A stretch of 64,000 nucleotides of DNA from Vibrio fluminensis (GCF_015278125.1 NZ_JADILO010000001.1:124001-188000), one strand, 5' to 3'. Shown: positions 9,424-18,838, numbered from the stretch's first letter. Notes: a model not told the origin generated them from the letters alone. Numbers and translations: made by a program.

Positions 9424-10035
9424 TTACTTTGGTCGTGCTACTGAAAATGTTTTTTCTAAAACAGCGTATTGGGCACCGCCTAAACGGCACAATGGGTTAA
9501 CATCCATCGCATCAATTACTAATCGCTCTTCTTGCAATTGAGCCACTTTAGAGTCGATATAAACGTGTTCAATCTCAGCAAATACCAAGTGCTGAGCAGT
9601 ATCGCCGATCTGTTTAACCTCATATAAACAACAAGCGAATGCGATTGAGCACGTCTGCAAACGAGGCAATTCAAATCCTTCAATCGGAACTAGACTTAAT
9701 TCAACCGCATCTACTTCTGACATTCCATGAGGTAACGTCGCGGCGGTCTGTGTCACCTGTTCAGCCAGGTCAGCACTGGCTATATGTATTACCATCTTGC
9801 CCGTTTCAATGACATTGCGAACCGTATCTTTCGGCTCACCGCCGGGTTTGTTACCGACAGAAAACATCAACAGCGGAGGGGAGCTAGAAACCGCGGTAAA
9901 ATATGAAAACGGCGCGAGATTATAGTTATTGGTACTTGACTCTGTGAGCACCCAAGCAATCGGTCTGGGCACGACTGTTTGGGTCATTAAATGATACGCC
10001 TCTGCTGAGGACAATGTACTCATATCGATATTCAT
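9424..10035 (-). CDS. Flavin reductase-like FMN-binding protein (DIM6/NTAB family)
   Basis: This protein of about 203 residues resembles the flavin reductase-like split-barrel family. It has the typical start VVPRPIAWVLTE, then NLAPFSYFTAVSSSPPLLMFSVG (family FMN-binding strand pattern) and KDTVRNVIETG. I chose the ATG at 10035 because AAGGA lies six bases upstream. An earlier ATG at 10041 overlaps that site. It ends 11 bases before cobT, so it is likely the first gene of the cobalamin operon. A role in cobalt or corrinoid reduction is possible but is inference from position only. It is not BluB, which belongs to the nitroreductase family. Confidence 0.72.
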   Translation of the reverse strand: MNIDMSTLSSAEAYHLMTQTVVPRPIAWVLTESSTNNYNLAPFSYFTAVSSSPPLLMFSVGNKPGGEPKDTVRNVIETGKMVIHIASADLAEQVTQTAATLPHGMSEVDAVELSLVPIEGFELPRLQTCSIAFACCLYEVKQIGDTAQHLVFAEIEHVYIDSKVAQLQEERLVIDAMDVNPLCRLGGAQYAVLEKTFSVARPK

Positions 10036-10323
10036 AGACATCCTTGTTCTAACCATTTTGTTCTACATGCAGCAAGCAGCGCCTACTATGTGCATTTGGT
10101 TGCTTTAGAATATTTCTTGAAAAGCAATAAGTTATCAAAAGTACCCGCGCAGATATACTGGCTTTTCTCGTTACAGTTCTCACTTCAAAACTTTCATTGG
10201 CTGAATAGACGACTGGGCATTTGAAATTTCGACCAATAACAGCAAAATAATTGTGATTGGATAAATAGATCTTAACGACGAAATAGTCGAAGCTTTGATT
10301 AGTCGAATACGCAAGGGGTTATC

Positions 10324-11004
10324 ATGAGTAAACAACAAATCGTAATGATTGCCGGAGCAACTGGATTAGTCGGTAATGAGCTAATGAAACTGCTACTGGA
10401 AGAACGCGCGATTGATCATATCTATGCTCTAACTCGCTCGCCACTTCCGTTTACTCACAGCAAGCTAGCAACGATTCAAGATCCGCAATTGAGAATTGTA
10501 AACTGGGATGACTCACAACTCGCTCCTAACAAAGGCTATATCTGCTTAGGCACTACGCGTAAACAAGCCGGATCAAAACAGGCACTGGAGGACGTCGACT
10601 ATCATTTGGTGTGTGAAATTGCTAAAACGATGAAGTTACTCGGTGTACAGCACCTATGCGTTGTTTCAAGTATTGGCGCTCACCCGCGTTCTCCTTCCCA
10701 TTACTTGCGCTGCAAAGGGAAAATGGAGCAAGCGATTGAGAGAATGGGATTTGTCAGCGTAACATTCGTAAGGCCCGGACCATTGGCGGGTTTGCGTGAC
10801 AAACCGCGTACAGATGAAGCCGTCGTACAATCGTTGTTGAAGTTTATTCGTCCCTTGATGATTGGCTCTTTAGCGCGTTATATTCCGATATCAGCCGAAG
10901 CCGTCGCGAAAACAATGCTCTATAGCTCGTTTGAATCAACACCTCGGCCAATAAAAATTCTTGATAGTGTCGACATGCGCTCATTGCTCGAAAAATATCA
11001 ATAA
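10324..11004 (+). CDS. NAD(P)-binding Rossmann oxidoreductase (atypical SDR)
   Basis: This 226-residue protein has an N-terminal dinucleotide-binding motif, GATGLVGNELMKLL (GxxGxxG at residues 10-16). It also has the later segments CLGTTRKQAGS and CVVSSIGAHPRSPSHYLRCKG, typical of the HTATIP2/TIP30-like NAD-dependent epimerase branch of atypical SDRs. The family acts on unknown substrates and may bind NADPH without strong catalysis. It is monocistronic, with GGGG-type purines upstream of the ATG (AAGGGGTTATC). Confidence 0.75.
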   Translation: MSKQQIVMIAGATGLVGNELMKLLLEERAIDHIYALTRSPLPFTHSKLATIQDPQLRIVNWDDSQLAPNKGYICLGTTRKQAGSKQALEDVDYHLVCEIAKTMKLLGVQHLCVVSSIGAHPRSPSHYLRCKGKMEQAIERMGFVSVTFVRPGPLAGLRDKPRTDEAVVQSLLKFIRPLMIGSLARYIPISAEAVAKTMLYSSFESTPRPIKILDSVDMRSLLEKYQ

Positions 11005-11131
11005 CGACGATAAAAACAACTAACTCTGTCGAGCTTATATACCTTGGCTCTACTTAAGAACTAAATGTAATAATAAATACTGTTTTCTTATTTCAATTCA
11101 CCGTTACAAATCATTATTTTCGCAAACCCAG

Positions 11132-11169
11132 CTAGATTGTGAGGTAGATCTAATTTTTCTGCAATCTAG
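11132..11169. promoter_or_regulatory. Inverted repeat upstream of the cystine-type symporter gene
   Basis: CTAGATTG at 11132-11139 and CAATCTAG at 11162-11169 form a perfect 8-bp inverted repeat with a 22-base spacer. It sits 32-69 bases before the symporter ATG, where an operator or leader hairpin would be. The regulator is unknown. Confidence 0.35.
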
Positions 11170-11200
11170 TTCAACCTAGAATTACGAAAGGGTTTCGACT

Positions 11201-12568
11201 ATGTCTATTGCTGTTCTTGCGGCGCTGGTAATCTTTAGCGGCTTACTGTTTTCCTTATATCGTTATCAGAGCAGACAAGGACCACTTTCTCGTCAAGTGT
11301 TGCTCGGGTTAGCACTCGGCAGTTTATTTGGTTTAGCATTACAGCTAATTTTTGGTGAAGCGAGCCCAATTACGCAGCAAACTTTGCAATGGACGAATAT
11401 CGTTGGCCAAGGCTATGTCAACTTACTCAAAATGGTCATTATGCCATTAGTTTTGGTGTCGATGATCGCAGCTGTCGTGAAACTGGAAAATGGTGGCTCC
11501 CTAGGAAAAATATCTTCAATAACCATTGCGGTTCTAATGCTTACCACCGCTATCGCAGCATTAGTTGGTATTTTCATCACCTCTGCGTTTGCACTTTCTG
11601 CTGAGGGGTTAACAGAAGGTGTTCGCGAATCAGTTCGCATTGCAGAGCTGCAATCTCGAGCGCAAAACGTTGGCGAGCTAAACGTTCCTCAAATGCTGAT
11701 CAACTTCATTCCGACCAATCCATTTGCTGACCTAACAGGAGTTCGCTCGACCTCTATCATTGCAGTGGTGATTTTTGGTGTATTAGTCGGCATTGCAGCA
11801 CGTAGAGTAATGGCAGAGAAAAGTGAGTTGGAAACACCAATCCGCACCTTTGTCGAAAGTGCTCAAGCTATTGTGATGCGCCTGGTCAAGATGATCATGT
11901 CACTAACACCTTATGGTATTGCCGCACTAATGACCAAAGTTATTGCGACGTCAAATGGCGGTGACATCCTTAAACTATTGGGGTTTATTGTTGCGTCTTA
12001 CATTGCCATTGCCCTAATGTTCTTGGTCCACGCGCTACTAGTATCGCTGGCAGGCATTAGTCCAAAAGCGTATTTCAGTAAAATTTGGCCCGTATTGACC
12101 TTTGCATTTTCATCTCGTAGTTCGGCTGCGACGATTCCACTAAATGTAGAAACTCAAATTTCCAAACTTGGCGTACCACCAGCGATCGCCAACCTATCGG
12201 CCTCGTTTGGTGCCACCATCGGACAAAATGGTTGTGCGGGTATTTACCCTGCAATGCTTGCAGTAATGGTCGCGCCGACAGTTGGAATCAATCCGTTGGA
12301 TGTGCATTTTATTGTTTCGTTAGTCGCTATCATCACGATCAGTTCATTTGGCATCGCTGGCGTGGGTGGTGGCGCAACGTTTGCTGCACTGATTGTTCTG
12401 CCTGCCATGGGGCTACCCGTCACCATTGCTGCACTCCTGATTTCGATCGAACCTTTGATTGATATGGCGAGAACTGCGCTCAATGTATCAGGCTCAATGA
12501 CCGCCGGTACACTGACACACCGTTTACTCAAAGAAAACGACAAAAATGTCGTCATAAAGATAAGTTAA
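11201..12568 (+). CDS. tcyP: L-cystine-type sodium/proton:amino acid symporter (TcyP/YdjN-like)
   Basis: This 455-residue inner-membrane carrier belongs to the dicarboxylate/amino acid:cation symporter (DAACS) family. There are eight or so hydrophobic segments. The family's serine-rich motif appears as FSSRSSAATIPLNVE near residues 302-316. GATIGQNGCAGIYPA and the final helix region IDMARTALNVSGSM match the substrate-binding hairpin pattern. Length and the opening MSIAVLAALVIFSGLLF fit the cystine-transporting TcyP branch better than GltP. Substrate specificity is inferred from that resemblance. Confidence 0.78.
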   Translation: MSIAVLAALVIFSGLLFSLYRYQSRQGPLSRQVLLGLALGSLFGLALQLIFGEASPITQQTLQWTNIVGQGYVNLLKMVIMPLVLVSMIAAVVKLENGGSLGKISSITIAVLMLTTAIAALVGIFITSAFALSAEGLTEGVRESVRIAELQSRAQNVGELNVPQMLINFIPTNPFADLTGVRSTSIIAVVIFGVLVGIAARRVMAEKSELETPIRTFVESAQAIVMRLVKMIMSLTPYGIAALMTKVIATSNGGDILKLLGFIVASYIAIALMFLVHALLVSLAGISPKAYFSKIWPVLTFAFSSRSSAATIPLNVETQISKLGVPPAIANLSASFGATIGQNGCAGIYPAMLAVMVAPTVGINPLDVHFIVSLVAIITISSFGIAGVGGGATFAALIVLPAMGLPVTIAALLISIEPLIDMARTALNVSGSMTAGTLTHRLLKENDKNVVIKIS

Positions 12569-12970
12569 GTAGGCATAACCTTTGAGCCTGTGTTTTATTT
12601 ACACAAATGCTTAGTAACTAGCACGTTTTTGCTGCGTCACTAAACTTTTCGTTCAATTTAAGAGCGTTAGATGCAGCAACCAGCTTGATGAATACATTCA
12701 CGGCTAAGCTAATGTTTATGTTCAATATAGTGTTGTGTAACGATAATTTGAAGAAAATACAAAAATAACTTTTGTTATTCGCCCAAGTACGTGTATAGTA
12801 CTCGCGGCTCTTAAAGATACGAGCTATTAATAAAGATTTAAGTAAAGTGTTCTCTCAGTCATCTTTCGATACCTATCGTTTAGCTCCTGCGATTGCTTCT
12901 CTAGAAAATCAATACAATAGCTTTTGTCATCAGCTTTAATACATTACAAATTTAAATATAGGTATCTATC
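12569..12970. other. 402-base intergenic region carrying the cspA promoter and leader
   Basis: There is no credible ORF. The left half is AT-rich with no clear signal. The right half holds a promoter candidate (12772-12799) and about 165 bases of untranslated leader before the cold-shock gene. Confidence 0.6.
12772..12799 (+). promoter_or_regulatory. Predicted cspA promoter
   Basis: TTGTTA at 12772-12777 and TATAGT at 12794-12799 are separated by 16 bases. They match sigma-70 elements moderately well. Transcription from here would give a leader of about 165 bases, similar in length to the E. coli cspA leader. Confidence 0.5.
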
Positions 12971-13183
12971 ATGTCTAACAAAATGACTGGTTCAGTAAAA
13001 TGGTTCAACGAAACTAAAGGTTTTGGTTTTATTTCTCAAGACAACGGCGGCGCGGACGTATTCGTACACTTCCGTTCAATCGTTTCTGAAGGCTTCAAAA
13101 CTCTTACTGAAGGCCAAAAAGTTAGCTTCGAAGTAGAACAAGGTCAAAAAGGCCCTCAAGCTGCTAACGTTGTAGCTCTATAA
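12971..13183 (+). CDS. cspA: Cold-shock protein CspA
   Basis: This 70-residue single cold-shock domain binds single-stranded RNA and DNA and acts as an RNA chaperone. RNP1 (KGFGFI) and RNP2 (VFVHF) are both intact. It begins [17 protein letters not shown], as in Vibrio CspA. The ribosome-binding site is weak (AGGTATCTATC before ATG), as is common for cold-induced csp genes with structured leaders. A strong terminator follows. Confidence 0.95.
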   Translation: MSNKMTGSVKWFNETKGFGFISQDNGGADVFVHFRSIVSEGFKTLTEGQKVSFEVEQGQKGPQAANVVAL

Positions 13184-13215
13184 TTTCGATTATTTGTCTA
13201 TCGACAGATGATTTC

Positions 13216-13243
13216 AAAAAGCGACCTTAGGGTCGCTTTTTTT
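13216..13243 (+). terminator. Rho-independent terminator of cspA
   Basis: The perfect stem AAAAAGCGACC / GGTCGCTTTTT has a short TTAG-type loop and a T run. Confidence 0.9.
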
Positions 13244-13507
13244 ATGTTTCAATTTTTCACTTCAACATCCTACCCACCCTGCCTACATCACCTCTCAGAG
13301 CTAACGCGCTTAAGAATTAACGTGCATACCTAACAGTTTTGACGGTATCGAATGAAACAACATTGATCATTCAATTTAACAATTCTAAAGTACTAGAATA
13401 ACCACATAAAAAATAATGGATTAAAACTAAAGGCGTAATTACGTGGCTTCGGATCACTGATGAAGAAGTGTTGCTTCACGCCAAATTCTCATGCTGCGGA
13501 GCTATAA
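13244..13507. other. Intergenic region between cspA terminator and HD-GYP gene
   Basis: I found no ORF and no strong promoter. The last 70 bases (about 13433-13503) contain partly complementary GC-richer patches that could fold. GGAGCTATAA directly before the ATG at 13508 is a good ribosome-binding site. Confidence 0.4.
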
Positions 13508-14629
13508 ATGCTGAACTACCACGAATTAGACATTATTGCTCGAAAGAACAAGCCGTTTACTTCTCTTACCAGAGACATATTTGAGCATGTGAGGATCTCA
13601 TACCCTTGCTTAGGTCGAGTCTCTATGATTGCCAGAGATGGAGACAAACTCTCCACCTATCATACTGAAGATGTCTCTCAACAAGAGCAACCTATCGAGT
13701 TTGAGAAAATTTCGATCCGAAAAGGTTCCAGCATTGAACAAATCATATCGCAATTGAGCTATCGTATTATTGATGACCTTCGAGAGTTACCGCTAACAAG
13801 ACATATTCAGATGTTGCTCGACTCAGGTTATATCAGCAGCCTTGCATACCCCATCATCCATAACAACAACGTTATTGGCATCATTTTTTTTAATGCTAAA
13901 ACCCCGCAATTATTCCAAAGCGCGGAAGTGAAGAAAGATTTTTTCTACGTGGCGCAAATCATTGCCACTCTACAGATCTTGGCCTTTGAGCGTCAAACTA
14001 ACTTCAATAGACTGCTGACCATTGCTTTAAAGATAGGCCATGAGCGAGATCCAGAAACTGCCCAACACCTTGTTCGAATTGGACACTACAGTGAGACGCT
14101 CGCAAGGCTGTTAGCCAAACATCTTCCAGAGATCACCACCGAGTTCATTCATCGCATTAAACGCTTTGCGCCATTTCATGACATTGGTAAGTACCGCATA
14201 CCCGATGAAATATTGTTCAGTACGAAAGTCTTCACAACTAAAGAACGAGCAATAATGAATATGCATACCATCTATGGCGAAGAGATAATCACCAACGTCG
14301 TGAGCATGGTCGATTTAAACAGTATCTCAACTAAAGACGTGACGTTTCTCAAAAACATCATTCGTCACCATCACGAAGCTTATGACGGCTCGGGATATCC
14401 AGATGGACTATCCGAACTCTCTATCCCGCTTGAGGCCAGAATCGTCACTTTAGTCGATGTGTTTGATGCTCTACTCAGTAAGCGACCATATAAAGAGCCT
14501 TGGCCGTTAGAAGATGTCGTGTTATTTCTCAAACAAAAATCAGGTTCTCTATTAGATCCGCTTTGTGTTGACGTTTTTCTCGCTAACCTTGATGAGATAA
14601 TGATGATTCGCCATAACTTTGCAGACTAA
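13508..14629 (+). CDS. GAF-like plus HD-GYP domain protein (putative c-di-GMP phosphodiesterase)
   Basis: This 373-residue soluble protein has an N-terminal GAF-like sensory region (about residues 15-165) and a C-terminal HD-GYP domain (about 170-365). The HD pair is in FHDIGKYRIPDEIL, followed by the family HHHEAYDGSGYP with an intact GYP triad and a downstream LVDVFDALLSKRPYK. HD-GYP proteins hydrolyse c-di-GMP to GMP. All visible metal-ligand motifs are kept, so activity is likely. It stands alone, with a good ribosome-binding site. Confidence 0.85.
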   Translation: MLNYHELDIIARKNKPFTSLTRDIFEHVRISYPCLGRVSMIARDGDKLSTYHTEDVSQQEQPIEFEKISIRKGSSIEQIISQLSYRIIDDLRELPLTRHIQMLLDSGYISSLAYPIIHNNNVIGIIFFNAKTPQLFQSAEVKKDFFYVAQIIATLQILAFERQTNFNRLLTIALKIGHERDPETAQHLVRIGHYSETLARLLAKHLPEITTEFIHRIKRFAPFHDIGKYRIPDEILFSTKVFTTKERAIMNMHTIYGEEIITNVVSMVDLNSISTKDVTFLKNIIRHHHEAYDGSGYPDGLSELSIPLEARIVTLVDVFDALLSKRPYKEPWPLEDVVLFLKQKSGSLLDPLCVDVFLANLDEIMMIRHNFAD

Positions 14630-14716
14630 CCTTTTGGCTAAACTCAAACCCAAACGTCACTAACATCAAGCTTGTCAAAACAAACGGGGCAAGGCAAAGT
14701 GGCTTTCAGCAAATCA

Positions 14717-14935
14717 CTATTTATTAGATTCGACCATCGCCATCACTTTGGTCGCCTTTTCGAAATGATCGAGTTGATGGGTTTGAATCCACCATGTCGC
14801 CGCCTCCATTAACAATTCAGGGTCATCGTTTTTGTTGGCAAAAAATGCGTAAAATGACACGCCTACGTTGTCGCCTTTCTGTGCTATTTTCTTTTGGCAA
14901 ACAGTGATCACTTTCTTTCTTAGTGATTCTCTCAT
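14717..14935 (-). CDS. Small conserved hypothetical protein (DUF6500-like)
   Basis: This is a 72-residue charged, soluble protein with a central hydrophobic/aromatic stretch, GVSFYAFFANKNDDPELL. It looks like a small family I recall as DUF6500, though I cannot confirm that here. No function is known. The start ATG at 14935 is preceded by AAGGAAGTTTAGTA, a plausible Shine-Dalgarno. It lies between two plus-strand genes and is transcribed divergently from sbcB. Confidence 0.7.
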   Translation of the reverse strand: MRESLRKKVITVCQKKIAQKGDNVGVSFYAFFANKNDDPELLMEAATWWIQTHQLDHFEKATKVMAMVESNK

Positions 14936-15151
14936 TACTAAACTTCCTTATTTATTTTTAAATAGAATAACTGTTTAAATATACAGTTATTGATTTTAAT
15001 TTCAACGCATACACTAAAACTCATCCACCTCACCTTCTCTCAACCGGTAGTAAAAGGCTTGAAAAATCAGCGTTTGGCTCATCACTCGATTGCTTACGAC
15101 GCGCCTCAGTGGTCTAATAGTGAAATAGTTAATATGTGTTTGGAAAATTCA

Positions 15152-16576
15152 ATGCAACAAGAGCACCAGCCTACGTTTTTCTTCTTCGACTACGAAACGT
15201 GGGGAACCAGTCCAGCTAAAGACCGACCGAGCCAATTCGCAGGCGTTCGCACGGATATGGATTTTAATATCATCGGTGAGCCTCTTGTTATCTATTGCCA
15301 ACCACCTTCAGACTATCTACCGTCTCCAGAAGCCGCGCTAATTACCGGCATTACACCTCAATTAGCGGCGAGCAAAGGTCTGCCTGAGCCAGAATTTATT
15401 GCGCAAATTCATCAACAATTATCAACGCCGAATACCACAAGTCTTGGCTATAACAGTATTCGTTTTGATGATGAGGTAACTCGTTACACCTGTTATCGTA
15501 ACTTCTTCGACCCGTATGCATGGAGCTGGCAAAATGGTAACTCTCGCTGGGATCTCCTAGACGTCATGCGTGCTTGCCATGCCCTGCGACCAGAAGGCGT
15601 CGAATGGCCGGAAAACGAAGAAGGCTTTATCAGCTTCAAACTCGAACATCTCTCTGTGGCGAATGGAATCGAGCACGAAAATGCCCACGATGCGATGGCG
15701 GATGTGATTGCCACCATCGAAATGGCGAAAAAAGTCAAAGCAGCACAACCAAAGCTGTTTGACTACTTTCTTAGCATGCGCCATAAACGTAAGCTCAACG
15801 AACTGATCGATATCGTCAACATGACGCCGCTAATGCATGTATCGGGAATGTTAGGTAAGGAATGTCATTACACCAGTTGGATTGTGCCCGTTGCTTGGCA
15901 TCCAACTAACCAAAATGCAGTTATTACCGTTGACCTTGCGAAAGATCCGCAAGCCATTCTCGATCTAGATGCTGATGCTCTTCGCGAACGTCTTTACACC
16001 AAACGCTCTGACTTAGCAGAAGATGAATTGCCCGTGCCCGTGAAATTGGTTCACATTAACAAATGCCCTATTCTTGCACCGGCGAAAACATTAACGGCAG
16101 AAAATGCAGAGAAGATCGGCATCAATCGTGAGCAGTGTTTAGAAAATCTGCAACGCCTACGTCAACATCCGGAAATTCGTGAAAAGTTGATTGCGCTATT
16201 TGCTGTTGAACGTGAGTTTGAAAATAGCTCTGACGTAGATAGCCAACTTTATGACAATTTCTTCTCGCCATCCGACCGTGCGGCAATGGACATTATTCGT
16301 CAAACACCAGCGGAGCAGTTAGCTGATCTCGATATTAGTTTCAGTGACCCTCGTATCGAGCCACTGCTATTTAGATATCGTGCACGCAACTTCCCTTGGA
16401 CCTTGAGCGAACAAGAACAACAAAAGTGGATGAACCACTCTCGTGACTACTTCCAAAGTCGCATAGACGACTACATGATAAATCTTGAAAACTTAGTTCA
16501 CGAACATGAGAGTGATACAAAAAAAATCACACTATTAAAATCTGTTTACCAATACGTCGAGAAACTTGTCTCATAA
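15152..16576 (+). CDS. sbcB: Exodeoxyribonuclease I (SbcB)
   Basis: SbcB is a 3'-5' single-strand DNA exonuclease acting in recombination and mismatch repair. I chose the ATG at 15152, giving 474 residues, the usual length. The frame is open further upstream, but that stretch (from 14990) is unlike the family. The DEDDh catalytic set is visible: FFDYETWG at about 12-19, NSIRFDDEVTRY mid-domain, and HENAHDAMADV carrying the histidine and last aspartate. SH3-like and helical C-terminal parts follow. GGAAA lies eight bases upstream. Confidence 0.92.
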   Translation: MQQEHQPTFFFFDYETWGTSPAKDRPSQFAGVRTDMDFNIIGEPLVIYCQPPSDYLPSPEAALITGITPQLAASKGLPEPEFIAQIHQQLSTPNTTSLGYNSIRFDDEVTRYTCYRNFFDPYAWSWQNGNSRWDLLDVMRACHALRPEGVEWPENEEGFISFKLEHLSVANGIEHENAHDAMADVIATIEMAKKVKAAQPKLFDYFLSMRHKRKLNELIDIVNMTPLMHVSGMLGKECHYTSWIVPVAWHPTNQNAVITVDLAKDPQAILDLDADALRERLYTKRSDLAEDELPVPVKLVHINKCPILAPAKTLTAENAEKIGINREQCLENLQRLRQHPEIREKLIALFAVEREFENSSDVDSQLYDNFFSPSDRAAMDIIRQTPAEQLADLDISFSDPRIEPLLFRYRARNFPWTLSEQEQQKWMNHSRDYFQSRIDDYMINLENLVHEHESDTKKITLLKSVYQYVEKLVS

Positions 16577-16618
16577 TTTCTACTTTTCTCGGTGATTTTT
16601 CGCTAACGGCGCACCTAA

Positions 16619-16984
16619 ATGGCTAACAAACTACTTAAATATGCCGTCTCTATGGGGCTGATCTTGATCTGCCTTCTAGCTGGCATGAATATTCAAAATC
16701 TACTTGGCACATCAATTCCGGGTAGTATCATTGGCATGTTGATCCTTTTTGGGTTGATGGCAAGCGGCTTAGTGCCAGGCGATTGGGTTCAACCTAGCGC
16801 CAATTTATTTATTCGCTACATGATTTTACTCTTTGTACCAATCAGCGTTGGGCTGATGGATCACTTCGATACATTAATCCAAAACGCATTACCGATACTA
16901 GCAGCCGCCGTAGGCGGTACCTTTATTGTCCTCGTGCTACTTGGTTTGATGTTGGATCGACTCATGAAGCGAGGTAATAAATAA
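16619..16984 (+). CDS. CidA/LrgA family membrane protein
   Basis: This 121-residue protein has four hydrophobic segments and the family pattern [15 protein letters not shown] followed by [12 protein letters not shown]. LrgA/CidA proteins were described as holin-like and, with LrgB/CidB, act in export of small molecules or in cell lysis control. In Gram-negative bacteria this pair is often named yohJ/yohK. Its stop overlaps the next ATG by one base, so the two are one unit. Confidence 0.88.
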   Translation: MANKLLKYAVSMGLILICLLAGMNIQNLLGTSIPGSIIGMLILFGLMASGLVPGDWVQPSANLFIRYMILLFVPISVGLMDHFDTLIQNALPILAAAVGGTFIVLVLLGLMLDRLMKRGNK

Positions 16985-17661
16985 TGTGGATGCTAGCAAC
17001 AATCATCACCTTTTTTATTGCTCGTTGGATCAGTCGAAAGTGCAATACGCCGATTATGAACCCACTGTTAATCTGCATTGCAATACTGATCCCTATCCTC
17101 ACGTACTTCAAGGTGCCCTTTGAAACCTATTATGCAGGAAATGAGTGGCTGAGTTTTGCTCTACAACCAGCTGTCGTGGCACTAGCATACCCTCTTTATG
17201 AGCAGTTACCGCAAATACGAGCGAACTGGCGAATTGTCATGTTGGCATGTGGTGTGGGAAGTATTATGTCGATGCTGACGAGTACCCTTATCGCTGTGGC
17301 GCTGAAAACCGACCTATCACTCATTGCGAGTCTACTAGGTAAGTCCGTCACCACCCCAATTGCAATGGAAGTGTCCCGTAACTTAGGTGGTGAACCGGCA
17401 ATTGCGGCGATTTTGGTTTTGCTCGTTGGCTTGTTTGGCGCGATTCTCGCCTATCCTATTTACAACATGCTTAACATCACGCATCCAGTGGCAAGAGGCT
17501 TGACCATGGGTACCGTATCTCACGCACTGGGTACCGCGACCTGTGCCGAAAAGAATGGTGAAGACGCGGCATTTAGCTCACTTGCCTTAGTTCTTTGTGG
17601 TGTTATCACTTCCATTATTGCCCCAAGCTTCTTCGCTTTTGCGCTTTGGCTGAGCGCATAG
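16984..17661 (+). CDS. CidB/LrgB family membrane protein
   Basis: This is a 225-residue polytopic inner-membrane protein of the LrgB family. Family motifs include NPLLICIAILIPIL, FALQPAVVALAYPLYEQ, LLGKSVTTPIAMEVS and the C-terminal GTVSHALGTATCAE. It is translated directly after the CidA/LrgA-like gene and is its partner. An inverted repeat without a T tract lies downstream. Confidence 0.9.
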   Translation: MWMLATIITFFIARWISRKCNTPIMNPLLICIAILIPILTYFKVPFETYYAGNEWLSFALQPAVVALAYPLYEQLPQIRANWRIVMLACGVGSIMSMLTSTLIAVALKTDLSLIASLLGKSVTTPIAMEVSRNLGGEPAIAAILVLLVGLFGAILAYPIYNMLNITHPVARGLTMGTVSHALGTATCAEKNGEDAAFSSLALVLCGVITSIIAPSFFAFALWLSA

Positions 17662-17689
17662 ACTACAATTCAACCAATCAGACACGATA

Positions 17690-17712
17690 AGGTCACACTA
17701 CTTGTGTGACCT
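17690..17712 (+). terminator. Hairpin downstream of lrgB-like gene
   Basis: AGGTCACAC and GTGTGACCT form a perfect 9-bp stem with loop TACTT. There is no following T tract, so it may be a weak terminator or a protein-binding palindrome in front of cdd. Confidence 0.4.
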
Positions 17713-17753
17713 CACTCTAACTATGTAATAATGTAATCCGTTGCATTTTGTAT

Positions 17754-17769
17754 AATGATCTGTGTCACG
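17754..17769 (+). promoter_or_regulatory. Possible CRP-like site upstream of cdd
   Basis: AATGA-TCTGTG-TCACG matches seven of ten core positions of the CRP consensus TGTGA-N6-TCACA. It lies about 90 bases before the cdd ATG. In E. coli cdd is controlled by CRP and CytR, so the position is sensible, but the match is imperfect. Confidence 0.3.
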
Positions 17770-17857
17770 GTTTAATCCCAATATCGACATAGAATGTAAA
17801 TTCAAAGATAACGAAAGTTCACTTTCTAATCGAAATAGAATTACTAAAGGATTTCTT

Positions 17858-18745
17858 ATGAGAAGCCGTATCGAGCAAGCATTGCAAACTCTACCATCCA
17901 ACGTAGCTGATTACCTTTCTCCTATCGTGATGGCGGAAAGCTTTGATGCGACAATTAGTCCAGAGCAATACCGTGAGCTATTAGCACTCTCCAGCATGGA
18001 AGATGCTAAGCTTCGCGTCGCATTGCTCCCTATTGCTGCTGCCTATTCATACGCGCCTATTTCAAACTTCTACGTTGGCGCTATCGTTCGTGGTTTAACA
18101 GGTCGTCTATACTTTGGTGCCAACCTTGAGCTTAATGGTGCGCAATTAGGTCAAACCGTTCATGCCGAGCAATCTGCGATTAGCCATGCTTGGATGAAAG
18201 GCGAACAAGGCTTGAGTGATATTACAATTAACTTCAGCCCATGTGGTCACTGCCGTCAATTTATGAACGAGTTGACGACCGCTGACAAGCTGATTGTTCA
18301 ACTGCCTGAACGTGCAGAGATGACGTTGCAGCAATACTTGCCTGAATCATTTGGTCCTGCTGATCTTGGCGTCGAATCAGGTTTGATGTCTGAAGTTGAT
18401 CACGGTAAGCAAGCCGAAGAGCAAGACAGCCTAGCCAAACTTGCACTGGTAGCACTTAACCGCAGTCACGCGCCATATACCAAAAACTTAAGTGGTGTCG
18501 CAATCAAACTGAAAAATGGCGCTGTATATCAAGGTAGTTATGCTGAAAATGCGGCTTTTAACCCTAGCCTACCACCGCTACAAGTCGCGCTATGCCAAAT
18601 TCTACTCGCAGGGCAAAGCTTTGATGAGATTGAATCCGCAGCACTGGTTGAAATGAGTGATGGCAGCATCAGCCACCTGGCTGACACCCAGTCAACGCTG
18701 GAGGTGATCAATCCAGATATTCCACTAGTGTATCTAGCGGTTTAA
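17858..18745 (+). CDS. cdd: Cytidine deaminase Cdd
   Basis: Cdd deaminates cytidine and deoxycytidine to uridine and deoxyuridine in pyrimidine salvage. The ATG at 17858 follows AAAGGA and gives 295 residues, matching the homodimeric two-domain enteric type (about 294). The zinc and catalytic motifs are HAEQSA and PCGHCRQF in the N-terminal domain. The C-terminal half is the degenerate duplicated deaminase fold ([16 protein letters not shown]). A strong terminator follows. Confidence 0.95.
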   Translation: MRSRIEQALQTLPSNVADYLSPIVMAESFDATISPEQYRELLALSSMEDAKLRVALLPIAAAYSYAPISNFYVGAIVRGLTGRLYFGANLELNGAQLGQTVHAEQSAISHAWMKGEQGLSDITINFSPCGHCRQFMNELTTADKLIVQLPERAEMTLQQYLPESFGPADLGVESGLMSEVDHGKQAEEQDSLAKLALVALNRSHAPYTKNLSGVAIKLKNGAVYQGSYAENAAFNPSLPPLQVALCQILLAGQSFDEIESAALVEMSDGSISHLADTQSTLEVINPDIPLVYLAV

Positions 18746-18808
18746 GACTTAAAAGCGATGCCTAAGTAAACTCAACATGCAATTTTAGTGAGTTTCACTT
18801 GAAATTAT

Positions 18809-18832
18809 AAAAGGCGCCTTATGGCGCCTTTT
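18809..18832. terminator. Bidirectional terminator between cdd and HD-GYP gene
   Basis: AAAAGGCGCC, loop TTAT, GGCGCCTTTT is a perfect stem with A and T flanks. It can serve both the plus-strand cdd and the minus-strand HD-GYP gene that ends at 18839. Confidence 0.9.
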
Positions 18833-18838
18833 GCATGG

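Noticed and set aside
13433-13503. c-di-GMP riboswitch before the GAF/HD-GYP gene
   Set aside because: Some complementary patches exist, but the conserved GEMM core motifs are not there.
14990-15151. N-terminal extension of exonuclease I
   Set aside because: The extra 54 residues do not match the family, and ATG 15152 gives the usual length.
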